DNA of 64,000 bases from Amphiura filiformis (lineage: Eukaryota; Echinodermata; Ophiuroidea; Amphilepidida; Amphiuridae): assembly GCF_039555335.1 (NCBI RefSeq), contig NC_092636.1, forward strand, positions 3,935,371 through 3,999,370, written 5' to 3'. A program made the translations under genes and the position numbers. This document shows, one piece after another, positions 22,384 through 34,408 of this stretch. Each line of letters starts with the position of its first letter. Position 1 is the stretch's first letter. The notes below the pieces were generated by a model. It was not told the DNA's origin and did no database searches. It saw nothing but the letters and a program-made list of their open reading frames with translations.

Positions 22384-24555
22384 TCTAATACGGGAACTTA
22401 CTTTTTTGTAACTTTGCTACGTTGCCTCTGGAACCTCCAGACTTCATCCAGCAACTGACCCGTTGGACTGGTCACATGTTTGTAAAACGTTTTAAAATAT
22501 ACCAAAATTGATAACATTTTATTGCATTTTTTGTGCAAAACATTGTGGATTTTTGTAAATAACATTATGTCACAAACATTTGGAGGCAAATTTTAAAAAG
22601 TTTTTCATTGAAAATGCTATAAAAACGTTTTATAAACTTTAATTGTAAACCTTCAAAACGTCCGTGTAAGCAATAACACATTTCAATACAAGGTGAATAT
22701 AGTGTTATCATAATAATGTTTTATACATTTTGCCGCCGGAAAGTGCAATCCAGTTCCGTGCCCAAAGCCAATCGTGCGTCGCTTTTTGGATTACAAATTC
22801 AGCCTGTAAACTAGTATGTTAAGGTTCATTCGGTAGATCTATTGGTCCTTGCATTGATATTTTGCATTGGTTCAGCATAATTTCAGAATTTACTATAGTA
22901 ACCCCTGATCAAGTTGGACAGCCAGGAACAATTTGAAGTTGACGATGAACGATCGCTCTGTAACCAATAAGATGAATCTTTTATACTTTCCCTCGAAAAG
23001 GCTAGATTTATAGTCCCGTCCGTCGGTCGCGACAAGCGATTGGATTTTCACCACTGAACTCAACCCTTCTGTCCAAAGGAACAGTCATAATTACTCGCTA
23101 AAGTTACTAACGACTTGAGTAAGTAACTTTTAAGTTACTCAAGTCTGATTAAATCTAAAACCTTACTGATATTATACATTAAAGTTTCTTTACATTTTAG
23201 TGAACAATATATATTTGATGGTTAAAATGATTGGATATTTTTATGTGTAAAATGTCAAGAAAGGGAAATTCATAATGGTTTTGTTATACATATATAATGT
23301 AACACAAACATGATTTCACTTACACATGTCATGACGGAACGACATTAGAATAAAAACTCATATCGACTTACAAACGATATTGTGTGTGTTTTAATTATTA
23401 ACAACCTCATTTTGCTCGTCTAAATGAATTAGAGTAGTTTTATTTGGCAAATCACCGAATTTAGCTCTTATTAAAGCCGATATCATCATAATTATTCAAA
23501 TCAAACGGACAAAATTCAAAAAGTCACATTAAAAGAATCATGATATTTCTTCACTGCAACTCACAAAATTGTTTGGCCATTTACTCTAATGATTACTTTA
23601 AAATCTACCTTGCATTTAAAGCATTGTGTAGTGACCAAGTTTCGTATCAGGCCGGGGACAGCAGTGTCATGTGTGGTAAAGTTAGGCAGAAACGTACAAG
23701 AACAAAAACCCAAACCGAAAACAACTGAACAGTGACCGTCATAGCGCCCTCTCTCGATCATAACTTTGTAATAGCAAGTTGTTATCTTCAGTAGATAGCA
23801 TAACAAATTATTTAGTATTAGTTTTAGTATTTAAAGCAAGAACAAAATTATTATAGCACAACATGACTTTCAAAAGCCCCCATCATTATTTTGTTTTATT
23901 TTATTTTTACCCACCACTGACCTGTTTTAGTTGAAAAGCATTATACGGTATTTATATTTATATATATGCAACAGCATCGCTATTCTATAATGTTGAATGC
24001 TCTTAGTGTGGGCTAAAATAAATTTCCAGTTGTCACTCTGATTAATCAGTCATTTTTAGTTTCTTTTAATTCGTTTACTTCAAAATGATGACACATAATT
24101 TGACATAATGGCTACTCAAATCATTTAACACCATTCTAAGCTGTCATTCTATGTTTGGAACGATAGTTTGACATGTTTATTATTTTTAATAGCGATATCT
24201 AGATGATATTTATATAAATTCAGTTCAGGGTGTGCTCAGAATTATTGTGGATACTCGTTTTAGACCAAGTGGACCAAATTTGACATTATCATGCGACAAT
24301 ATCAAAAGATGGATACAATGGCCTGATCTTTTCGCATTTTCAATCAAATGCGGTGAGACTTGCTGGGGTATTGGCCATAGGCGTATTGAGAATATAGGAG
24401 CAAAATTTCCAAATCCAAAATCGTCCCGCTGTCAGGGCCCGGGAATATTGTTTGCCAACTAACGATTTGTTCGCCAGGGCTGTCGAGAAGTTGGGGACAA
24501 ACAAAATGTCCTTCCCGAATTGATCTCTTCTCGTTAGTAACTACTATAATAGCTT
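22384..24555. other. AT-rich intergenic DNA with one minisatellite-core copy
   Basis: No gene. GTTATCTTCAGTAGATAGCA at 23781-23800 is an isolated copy of the minisatellite core. 22470-22670 contains ACGTTTTATAAA-type phrases related to the foldback at 24556-24794. Short frames at 23540-23806 and 24232-24589 have no recognisable domain. Confidence 0.5.
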
Positions 24556-24794
24556 GACAGCAAACACAAAACGTTCTTAGAACATTCATTCAAAACATCT
24601 CAATAGCATAAACTTCGGTGTTTTATATAGCGCCTTTTAGGTCGTGAAAATATATTGTCAAGATTTAAATAACATTCTGTTTACAATGTTTTGCATCAAG
24701 TTTTAAAAATGTTTTTGAATGTTATTAAAACGTTTTTATACCCTTTATAAACCGGACATTTCAACATTTTCTGTGAAACGTTTTGTGTTTGCTG
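24556..24794. mobile_element. CAGCAAACACAAAACGTT-tipped foldback MITE
   Basis: CAGCAAACACAAAACGTT (24556-24573) mirrors AAACGTTTTGTGTTTGCTG (24776-24794). The interior is rich in AACATT and AAACGTT motifs. No coding capacity. Confidence 0.85.
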
Positions 24795-26567
24795 GGAAAT
24801 TTGAGCATATTCCTATTTCAATAAAACGACCAATAGCAGTAACAAGAAATAATGCTAAATTGGACCAAAATTAAAACAATTGTGTCCATTGCAACTTGTC
24901 CCGGTATGTTTTGTCCCGGTAGCAAGGGTACAACTTCCCCCCTGTCCCGGTCGGTACACCTTTGTTATAGACCATGTTGACCAGGGGGAATCTATATAAT
25001 GTGTAGCACCGTGAACTCTAGACTATGCCATAGTCGATTTTTGATAAATAAAAATGTTATTAATCATGATGAACGCATTCAGTTGAACTCGAAATTATAC
25101 TGATATTTATTACATCAAAATACTAGTATAAAATGGTTATGAAAAAGTTATAATTATATTTGTGACAGTAAAAGTAAAGTATACTAGGCTTATATTATTG
25201 AATGCAAAATATCATAATGGCATAATAATAATGGCACTTCAATACTGAACAATTCTAATTTTAGAATCTGCCAGTTTATTATCCGAGTTAAAAATCACTT
25301 GGGAAGCTAACAAACAGAGGGAGTACGGTGACTGAAAAGATCAGATGTGAAAATCTATCAATTGTGCACAAATAATTGAATCAGAGTTTAAAAGTTTTTA
25401 AGCATAAAACTCTGATTCATTTAAAAATGCAATAGCCAGAGTGTGCACAATTGGCAAGTGGACTACGGAGAAGTCTACGTGAACTAAAGTAAGATCCCGT
25501 GGCACATTTAACATCAGCTAAATAAACCATGACAGCACTCCAGCCTTCGGAATAAGTTTGAAGCCACCAGTCACCTGTGCAGAGATCATGGGGTCACAGT
25601 GTGTAGTAGGATTTAGGGTTTAGGCAGGCGGCGGATGACATGATCGCGCCGGCAACTCGTGAAACCGCCCGGCCGTATGGCATTTTCCACATAGGCCTAC
25701 TCGGTTAGTTTTGTGGGGTTCATTATCGAACCCCAACGGTTTTAGCTTGTATTTATATTATTTATCAACATAGGCCTATTTGTTTGTGATATTTCAAGCG
25801 TTTTAAAATGTCAAAATAATCCCATTGAATTACACGGTTGACGATGAAAATTTACTGAATTTAGGGACTGCACGTCATACACCACCTGGGTTTAGGTGTG
25901 GATATTAATGTAGCCCCATCTTTGGGTGCGTGTTTGTCGATATTCGTTCAGGAATATGTGTCCGAGAGATTGTTCTCATGAGTTGATTAGTGACTCGGGG
26001 TGTTCGAGTTTGAGTGCATGGGTTGCGAGTTAGTTATATCATCGCAGATATAAATAACGGCAAACTAAATTAGCCCCCTCTCTTGCTATACCTATAATTC
26101 TCCATAATTCTCCCTATTTCCCCTCTCTGTCTCTGTCTATCAATCTGTGCCTCTCTCTTAATCCAATCCTGCTCTCTTTTCTTTCCCTCCCCGTCTCTCA
26201 CTGTCTGTCTCAGGGCTACGAAATCACCGGTATCGTGGTAACGGCGTTCCCAGAAAAAAATTCAGAGTCGAAGAAAAAAATCAAGACGGGAAAAATAATC
26301 TTTAATATCATTTTTCTGAAGCTCTGAAAATATTCTGTGAACACGATCACTCGTGAAATATTTTCTGCGAACTTTCTGCGACGATAACTGATAAATAAAA
26401 CTAAACGCCAGTGACAGGAATGAATATAGCATAAGTAGGATTCGTTCCCCAGAAAAGCAGGTTTTTCATTGATTTGCCAAGGGAAATAATTTTTTATGTT
26501 GCATAGGCCCCTATTGTTTTGGAAAAACTTCAACTGTTCACATCTTTGGAACTAAATTAATGTTCAA
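24795..26567. other. Intergenic DNA with a CT-rich stretch
   Basis: No gene recognised. 26080-26215 is CT-rich (CTCTCTGTCTCTGTC). A minus-strand open frame at 26216-26533 shows no known domain or splice context. Confidence 0.45.
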
Positions 26568-27170
26568 TAACTAGGATTTTGGGTCCTAAAAAGGGGGGAT
26601 CAAACAAAATTCAGTCCTTAATAGAGGGGGATCAAAAAAATTCGAGGGTAAAATTCCGGAGTAAAATGTACAAGAAGGCATGTACATTCCAAAAATTTTG
26701 CACGCTCCGCGCGCACGAATGTTAAGTATTCAATTTTGTAATCTCAAGCTACAAATCAACAAAATGTGCGCACTTTACAATTTGGGTGTAACACTATGAC
26801 TCCAATGAGTAATAACTCCAAACAGTCATTTTAGCTAATGACATAGGGGTAGATCCGGGGTGGGAGGGGGCATAAATCCCCCAATATATTGTTAGGGGAT
26901 GGGTCCATACAATCATCCCCACAAAATTGACGCCTGTATATGGGTTATTAACCCCGTATTTGGTCATTTTAAAATAAAATTTTTGTGCGCTTCGCGCAAA
27001 TTAATTCTAAGACTGCGCTGGGGCTTGTGTTCATACTCGCGCTCCGGCTCCACGCTCGCAGAAAATATTTCAAACAACAGTTCACGTTCCCAGAAAGGAA
27101 ATTATTTTTCGCTGCCCTGGTCGGTCTTTCTCTCTCCATCTATTCCTCCCCATCACTCTCTATTTTTTTA
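26568..27170. repeat. Dispersed repeat with a relative inside the 3.2 kb TIR element
   Basis: 26842-27010 (GGGGTAGATCCGGGG ... AATTGACGCCTGTATATG ... TGCGCTTCGCGCAAATT) has a clear relative at 29513-29675 (GGCGTAGATCGGGGGGATAA ... ATTGACGCCTGTGTATTGG ... GCGCTTTGCGCGAATTTATT). Open frames at 26899-27197 come from this repeat. Confidence 0.7.
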
Positions 27171-27428
27171 GCCGATAAGGACATGATGTATAGGTAGTAA
27201 ATAACATAACTATATAGTGGCAGTCTCGGGGAAATAGAGCTAAAAAGTAGACTCATGATCTCAAGATTACCTCGGGGAAACAGTTCTCACCATTTCTCTC
27301 ATGTGCAGTCTATGTATGTTATATAATAGCAGATGAAGTAGTGGAGTATCGAAATTAGAATACAAAATGGCGTATCAGATCAGCAGTAAGAAGTAAATGA
27401 AATGGTGTCGCCACAACAGTAGACTTTA

Positions 27429-27795
27429 CACTGTAAAAACGGTGTCTTAGCAATAGCGTCTTTCCGACATGTCTTTAACAATAGTAAACATAGAAATATA
27501 AAATTATATGTGTCTTGTCTGAAATAAGACACCAAAGACGTGCATGTGTCTACGCGATACATCTCCTAATGTAAGACACAAATTCATGTCTCCATGCAAG
27601 ACTTGTCTAAAATGTAAGACGTGTCAATTAAAGTCTGATGTGGGACACGTCTTGATTTAGTGTCTTTTGGTTACAGGAAGACATGCCTCAGTTGATGATG
27701 TTTCTTAGCCTGTGTCTCTAAATATATTGTTGAAGACATGTCTACCAGCAAGACACTATTGACAAATGTCTGACGAGACTATACATGCTAGAGTG
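27429..27795. mobile_element. CACTGTAAAAAC-tipped foldback with GTGTCTT/AAGACAC interior
   Basis: The tip CACTGTAAAAACGGTGTCTT (27429-27448) faces a degenerate GACTATACATGCTAGAGTG end (27777-27795). The interior reiterates GACATGTCT, TAAGACAC and GTGTCTT palindromes. The flanks on both sides are 33-bp array sequence (AACAGTAGAC and CAGATGAAATAG), so it inserted into the array. Confidence 0.7.
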
Positions 27796-28533
27796 CAGAT
27801 GAAATAGTACAGTATTGACTCTAATTGGCAGATGAAGACATACGTATCAGAAATAGATAGCAGGTGAATAAAGGCTATCAGCCAGCAATACATTACTCGT
27901 TGACTGCCGATAAAACGCCCAATAAAGACTTAGTCACCGGTTTTTTTTTTTTTGGTTGATTTGTATGGCGCTTGCAACTACTGAGGTTATTTGCGCCAGT
28001 ACTCACTCCTTTGTCAAGTTGCACCTGTATAATTCCATTCAGTCAAAATACATAATTATCTGCTTCACTGGACCTTAGTTATTTCTATCTTCTTCATGCC
28101 TATCTCGTTGTATATCTTTTGCTGTTTGCTCGTACGATGAATCCAAATTTGTTTCCTTGTCGACGTGGTAAAAAACCAAACAGTGTCTCTTCAGAGCCAC
28201 CACAGGCTGAGTCAGCCGAGGAAGGGCTAAAACGTGGTCAAATTACTTTGCATGATCCTACACTAGCTTGACTTCCCCGCATCCAAGCCTGTTCCCCAGA
28301 GCCCAAGTTAGCGTTATCCATCCGACACCACGTGGAGGTTTGGGTTGAGTTGCCCGCGAACAAATACTTTGCCAGCTCTACGGGCCTTGTCGGACCTTAG
28401 TCACCGGACCGCGCCGGCCAGTTAAAGTACATGCCCTATCACACCACTCCACACCATACATAAATTCTCCCAGTCACATTTCCCAAATATGAAATTAAAA
28501 AAAGTCAAATTTTAATTTACTTCTTTTAAAGTT

Positions 28534-28618
28534 TGGCAGAGGCGGGGTTCGAACTCACGGCGCAACGCTTAGTACTCTATGAGCCTAGCGCCTTAGACCA
28601 CTAGGCCACTTGTCTTCT
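28534..28618 (-). repeat. tRNA-Leu-like pseudogene or SINE head
   Basis: The minus strand reads TGGCCTAGTGGTCTAAGGCG (A box and D arm as in Leu tRNAs), then GAGTTCGAACCCC (B box), ending CTCTGCCA. The overall length of about 82 nt suits a class II (Leu) tRNA. The 5' acceptor strand does not pair with CTCTGCC, and the anticodon stem is poor, so it is not functional. A TTTTTTT tract about 30 nt further on (28498-28504) could serve as a Pol III terminator. Confidence 0.7.
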
Positions 28619-30223
28619 TGTTATTCAGCTGAAACTTATTTAAAAATATAATCGCAACTTCAACATAGGCCTACCACGTGACAAGCAAAGGCAGAAAACG
28701 TATTATATTTTGGAATTTTATCTGCTTAAAACATTAATGTGTATTATAATAGAGCTACCATTATTTATATTGTTGAATTCTCAAGCGCATAGAGACAATT
28801 AATACGAGCGTCCTATGATACATACACAATACATAAAATCGATCTTGATCTTCGGCATTACTCGGTGACCTCCGATAAAACGCCCAATAACGCCGGTCAG
28901 TTAAAAAAAATGCTTAAGTACATGCCCTATTGAGATAAGCAATCCTTTTGTGATATGTCCATTCATCCATATAATAATAGCAATCAGATTTTTGGATGGA
29001 TGTTTTACACAGTGATTGGAGAAGAAGCTATGTAAATAATCAAAAGTACATGTAATGTCTACAAATTGACAAGGACAACTCCTTTTGTCAAAATTGTTTT
29101 CACCTATTGCTCAGTATGTTAATTAATCCGATTAATTACGTAATTTCGCCAGCGTATGATATATCAGTACTAATTCAGCATCAAAGTGGTTACGTAATTC
29201 TCTTGGTTACCGGATTACGCTATTTTGATATGCCTTCGAGTGCCATATACTTTGTGTGGTGATCGTTTCGATCGTGGTTCATTACTCAAGAGCGTGATCC
29301 CGTTGATATAGCAACATTACGTAACTTCGATACTGAATATGTAGGCCCAAGGAGGTTGGATATAGAAAGAAGAGGAAATAGATTACGTATCGCATATTGG
29401 TCCTTTGTGCCTATTAGAGTTTCCGCCAAGGGAGGAAGAAAAAAGGAAGGAGGGGGGGGAAGGAGAGAGAGGAGAGGGAGACCGATGGAGTCACAGGGCT
29501 CTAAATTACATAGGCGTAGATCGGGGGGATAAATGCCACAATATTTTGCCAGGGGATGGTCAATATAATCACCCCCAATATTGACGCCTGTGTATTGGTT
29601 TGTGTCGAAATTAACCTCATATTTGGCCATTTTATAGCCACAGAATGCCATTTTAGCGCTTTGCGCGAATTTATTCCACTTTTGTCCCATATTTCACCAG
29701 TTTAGTTTCAATAGGCCTATGCTAAAATTTTCGCGCGCATTTGTACCATAAGGTTCACTGTACTGGGTACTTTAAAAAAATCCTAACCTAACCTAAAACA
29801 TAACTTTAACCCTTAGATTGGAGCTCTACTAGAAGTAAAAATATAGATAGTGAACGAATTTAGTTATATCTATGTGAGAATGATACAATAGAGGCCCTGC
29901 ATGAAATTATTGATTGGCTCCAAACAAAGGTTTTCAACCGGTGTCCTTCACCGTAGTTATGGCGGAGTGCAGTCCATTCAATCAAATGTTGTCATCAACC
30001 TATTTGATCGTAGTGCAGGATTATGTGTGTGAGACGAACTGTCACGGTAGATTGCAATCATGCTTTTGTTGAATGCATTTGAGTAGTCCGCCATATTTAC
30101 GGGATGATACGTCGCATGCAAGGCCTCTATATGACATGATGAACATAGTCATTGATGCATCAGTTTTAAAATAGACTAGGCGGTTACCCATATTTGGCGG
30201 TTCTCGGCTGGGCGCGATTACCA

Positions 30224-30920
30224 GGCTGATGGTGACATGCCCATATGACAATTTTTACTAATTTGACCTCAGATGACCCCAGGGTGACATTGGATGACCC
30301 CAAAATGACCTAAACTTATAACTCTAAATGTTGACTGTACCTACCAAGTTTCATGCCCATATATGAGCTTTTACTAATTTGACCTCAGATGACCCGTGGT
30401 GACCTTGGATGACCCCAAAATGACCTTCAAAAAATGCTGCTTTAAATGTTGACTGTACCTACCAAGTTTCATGCCCATACGACACTTTTTAGTAATTTGA
30501 CCTTAGATGACCCCTGGGAGGGGACCCCGTGGTCGGATGACTTAACGAACATAGACATCTTCTTGCCAGGACAGAACTACACCCTCCCACCGAGTTTGAG
30601 CCCCGTAGGTCCTAGTTTCATGCCCATATGGCCGGTTTTTAGTCATTTGACCTCAAATGACCCCTGGGAGGGAGCCCGGGGTCGGACGACTTAACGAACA
30701 TAAACATCTTCTTGCCAGGACAGAACTACACCCACCCACCGAGTTTGAGTCCCGTACGACCTAGTTTCATGCCCATATGACAGTTTGTAGTCATTTGACC
30801 TCAAATGACCCCTGGGAGGGGGCCCCGGGGTCGGATGACTTAACGAACATAAACATCTTCTTGCCAGGACAGAGCTACACCCACCCACCGAGTTTGAGCC
30901 CCGTACGACCTACGACGGCC
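30224..30920 (+). repeat. Tandem repeat, 118- then 149-bp units
   Basis: TTCATGCCCATA recurs at about 30350, 30468, 30617 and 30766 (steps 118, 149, 149), with a partial earlier unit near 30236. Each unit contains TTTGACCTNANATGACCCC, and later units add CTTAACGAACATAAACATCT and ACCCACCCACCGAGTTTGAG. The longer unit appears to be the shorter one plus an inserted segment. Frames across it are not genes. Confidence 0.92.
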
Positions 30921-32225
30921 TCACATTAGCAGTCACAGACAAAACCTAAATCTACAGAATATATCCATTACTCGTCGATACTCGAAAGAGCTCAAAATAA
31001 ATAACTTAGAAAATTTTCTTGATGTCCTTTAACATGTTTTCATAGTTAACCATCGTTAGCCATGGATATCTATCATGAGAACTGACCGGTGACTAAGTCC
31101 GATTTATTGGGACGTTTATCGGCAGTCAACGAGTAATGAGATAGTAAAGGAAGTATTGGAGTATCAGCAGTAGATAGCAGATGAAGTAATGTAATAATAT
31201 CAGCAGTGAATAGCACATGAAGTAGTAGAGTATATTAGCAGTACTGCTAGAAGACAGCAGATGAGGTATTGAAGTAGCAGCAGTAGTAAATGAACTAATG
31301 GAGCAGCAGTAGCTAGCAGATGAAGTAGTGGAGTATCAGCAGTAGATAGCAGATGAAGTAGTGGAGTATCAGCAGTAGATAGCAGATGAAGTAGTGGAGT
31401 ATCAGCAGTAGATAGCAGATGAAGTAGTGTGCTATCAGCAGTAGATAGCAGATGAAGTAGTGGAGTATCAGCATTAGATAGCAGATGAAGTAGTGGAATA
31501 TCAACAGTAGATAGCAGATGAAGTAGTGAGCTATCAGCAGTAGATAGCAGATGAAGTAGTGGAGCATCAGCAGTAGTTAGCAGATGAAGTAGTGGAGTAT
31601 CAGCATTAGATAGCAGATGAAGAAGTGGAATATCAACAGTAGATAGCAGATGAAGTAGTGTGCTATCAGCAGTAGATAGCAGATGAAGGAGTGGAGTATC
31701 AGCAGTAGATAACAGATGAAGTAGTGTGCTATCAGTAGTAGATAGCAGATGAAGTAGTGGAGTATCAGCATTAGATAGCAGATGAAGTTGTGGAATATCA
31801 ACAGTAGATAGCAGATGAAGTAGTGGAATATCAGCAGTAGATAGCAGATGAAGTAGTGTGCTATCAGTAGTAGATAGCAGATGAAGTAGTGGGGTATCAG
31901 CAGTAGATAGCAGATGAAGTAGTGGAGTATCAGCAGTATATAGCAGATGAAGTAGTGGAGTATCAGCATTAGATAGCAGATGAAGTTGTGGAATATCAAC
32001 AGTAGATAGCAGATGAAGTAGTGGAATATCAGCAGTAGATAGCAGATGAAGTAGTGTGCTATCAGTAGTAGATAGCAGATGAAGTAGTGGGGTATCAGCA
32101 GTAGATAGCAGATGAAGTAGTGGAATATCAACAGTAGATAGCAGATGAAGTAGTAGAGTATCGAATAGATAGCAGATAAAGTAGCGGAGTATCAGCAGTA
32201 GATAGAAGATGAAGTAGTAGTATCA

Positions 32226-33236
32226 AATACATTGATGTCTTTATTTGTTAAAAGCCTTCATTTTTTCACACAATATGTTGGCTTATTATATTTGCAATAT
32301 GCATTAATTTATGTTCGATCGTGGTTATTGCTGGCTTAGCTCTATGTTGTCTTTCCAATCGATTCTATCAATTGCATTATTATTGTTTCAGATTTTTTCT
32401 TATAATGATTTATTTGATCATAAAAATGAAACTGTTTGAAACACGTTTTATTTAGAGCTCAATTTATTTTTACACTTGTATATACTGGATATAAGTAACT
32501 AATTGAATTACAAAATAATAGAATCACGAGTTTTTAAAAAATATTTAATATTACCTCATCCATAATAAACAATGTCAATCATTCAATTACCCAATTACGT
32601 AAAGCCACGCGTCCACACGCGTCACACTGATTATAAAGGCGTTTTGTTCATCGCACCTTCAAAATATTATAGGCCTACTGCTGTGACTCGTTGCAACTAT
32701 TGATAATTAAAGTGTCTCGGATTAATTATTATTAAATATGTACATTTAGTATTCTTCAAGCATATCCCCATATGTTTATTTTCAAATATTATTTTTAACT
32801 AATTTAATCGATTGACTGCATGGCTACGCGCAATGACTTGGAACATTAAAGTATTTTAAAACAAAGCGGGATTAATTAACTGAATATGAAATGCACGATC
32901 ACCCACATCAAATGCACTCATGTATTTATTTGTTTAAAACGTTTCTTTTGTTTAATACAATATGTTGGTTTTGTCAAGATCAATATGTTTCATTATTTGT
33001 TAGATGATTTTTCCTTAAACATTAGTATACCCTTACATTGTATGGGGTGTGTTCGGGACTGTCTGGGTAGGTGCCATTATTTTCACACTTAGTGAATTTT
33101 AATTAAAGCTACTATTGTTTTAAATTATTTATTATTTTGTTTTACATGTTTAATTAATTATTTATATTTGTAAGTTAATGCACTTTTCTGCACAAATTCG
33201 AGACTAGTTCGGTAGGTTTCCCAGACATATTCATAC
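32226..33236. other. AT-rich intergenic DNA
   Basis: Nothing recognisable. This is the start of the spacer between two oppositely oriented 33-bp arrays. Confidence 0.45.
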
Positions 33237-33329
33237 TGGGCTATTAGATTGAAATCCGTATACCCCCTATGGAAAGCATGACTGTATTCGCCCAGATAGG
33301 GGTGTTTGGATTTCAACTGGAATAGCCCA
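33237..33329. mobile_element. TGGGCTATTCCA-family foldback MITE (copy D), short form
   Basis: TGGGCTATTAGATTGAAAT (from 33237) mirrors ATTTCAACTGGAATAGCCCA (33310-33329). At 93 bp it is about half the length of copies B and C, consistent with an internal deletion. Confidence 0.85.
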
Positions 33330-33424
33330 TTGTTGTCTTGTTGTTTTTTACTAATTAGTACTTTTATTAGCGTGATAAAACTGCGGTAATGCAATCATTG
33401 TTGAATGATACACTGTAAATCCAA

Positions 33425-34408
33425 CACTGTAAATGTTCCCGAACACATGACGCTTCTCAGACGCGTCCGAGGTGTTCATAATTGTCTCTTTAGAACCCTA
33501 GTGTTTTTGAAAATATGATAAGCCTTGCACATTAGGGCCTAGTGTTTTTTAGTATAATGTAAAGTGTTCTGAATGATTATATTGAATACTAGTGTTCAAA
33601 AATGGAACGCATGTAGTAATGATACCGACGTGGATGAGCAGAAAGAGGCGTTGCAGTGCTGCGACGTGTTAGCGAGAAATACACGGTGCTCCTTTGAAGG
33701 AGGGATATTAGTAATAACAACATCAACAATGGCGATGCAACGTGGAAACGCTATTCCAAACTGCCTTTTTCAAGACAAATGGGATGATGATAGTGACAGT
33801 AAATTCGAAGGATTTAGGGAAGAATAAAATTCAGGGCAACTTTGAGAGCGACTCGGAGCCCGTATATCTTTTGACAGCGACGAACAAGCATCGGAGAGAC
33901 ACAAGAGGGCGAGATGGCCGAGCAGTTTTAAAAGGCGTTGCGCTTAAAATAAAAGGTGTAATAAAAGGCGCCTTAAAAGGCGTTGCGCTGTCGGCCGGGA
34001 GATACGATCGGCGAGGGTTCGAGCCTTGGGCTTGCCTTAGGTGAAAACTCTTGGACTTCATCGGAATTCTTCGGAATATATCTTGTTTATACTACCATGC
34101 ATTTGTTTATTGTCTAGTACTTGAAAAAGTATAAATAAAGGTCTGAAAATCAATGTTTGAACACGTGTCATGTGTTAAAAAACCGTTACATTTCTTTCAT
34201 GTGTCCGAGGTGTTCATAGATAGGCCCTAGTGATTTTGAACACCAGTGTTTAAAGGATTGGAACACGTTACACTAGTGTTTTGAGCTAATAACGCCCGTG
34301 TTCTCTACATTAACACTAGTGTTCTCTAAATAAGTTGAACACGTGTCATGTGTTAAAAAACCGTTACATTAATGAACGCGTTCCATGTGTTCTGGCCAAT
34401 TTGCAGTG
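33425..34408. mobile_element. CACTGTAAAT-tipped element Y carrying a tRNA-like sequence
   Basis: The left tip CACTGTAAATGTTCCCGAAC (33425-33444) and the right tip GTTCTGGCCAATTTGCAGTG (34389-34408) are imperfect inverses, and the next arms share ACACATG / CATGTGT and ACGC / GCGT. The interior reiterates AACACTAGTGTTC-type palindromes. GTGTCATGTGTTAAAAAACC occurs twice (34165 and 34345). The middle (about 33573-34044) holds open frames and a tRNA-like segment; I see no transposase. Confidence 0.72.
33908..34030 (+). repeat. tRNA-like sequence with an internal duplication, inside element Y
   Basis: TGGCCGAGCAG (33915-33925) fits an A box and GGTTCGAGCC (34016-34025) a B box, in the style of Leu/Ser tRNAs. 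The boxes are about 90 nt apart, longer than normal, because TTTTAAAAGGCGTTGCGCT (33927-33945) is repeated as CTTAAAAGGCGTTGCGCTG (33972-33990). It is a pseudogene or SINE-type promoter, not a working tRNA. Confidence 0.65.

Larger units (their letters stand above)
27891..31138. mobile_element. 3.2 kb TIR element inserted in the 33-bp array
   Basis: The left end 27891-27940 (CATTACTCGTTGACTGCCGA ... TTAGTCACCGG) and the right end 31086-31138 (CCGGTGACTAAGTCC ... CGGCAGTCAACGAGTAATG) are inverted copies over about 50 bp. Degenerate internal copies of the same ends occur at about 28395-28440 and 28857-28925, suggesting nested or repeated end capture. The interior holds a tRNA-like sequence, a dispersed-repeat relative (29513-29690) and a tandem repeat (30224-30920). 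I see no transposase frame, so it is non-autonomous or decayed. The minus-strand frame at 29286-29690 shows no transposase motif. Confidence 0.85.
27328..32225 (-). repeat. 33-bp minisatellite array, interrupted by two mobile elements
   Basis: The main block (31139-32225) has about 32 units of GTGGAGTATCAGCAGTAGAT followed by AGCAGATGAAGTA. Remnants lie at 27328-27428 (AGCAGATGAAGTAGTGGAGT) and 27796-27890 (CAGATGAAATAGTACAGTAT). A foldback (27429-27795) and a 3.2 kb TIR element (27891-31138) separate these pieces, so one array was probably split twice. Variant pairs such as TTAGATAGCA...GAAGTTGTGG recur 198 bp apart (31771 and 31969), six units, showing higher-order duplication. The LHYFICYLLLI frames on the minus strand are repeat artefacts. 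Confidence 0.93.

Noticed and set aside
28534..28618. Functional tRNA-Leu gene
   Set aside because: The length and boxes fit, but the 5' acceptor strand does not pair with CTCTGCC and the anticodon arm is broken.
31313..32131. Minus-strand frames with an 11-residue HYFICYLLLI repeat
   Set aside because: They are an artefact of the 33-bp minisatellite, also a multiple of three.
33742..34044. Open frame inside element Y as a possible transposase
   Set aside because: It shows no catalytic motif and its end is formed by the duplicated tRNA-like segment.
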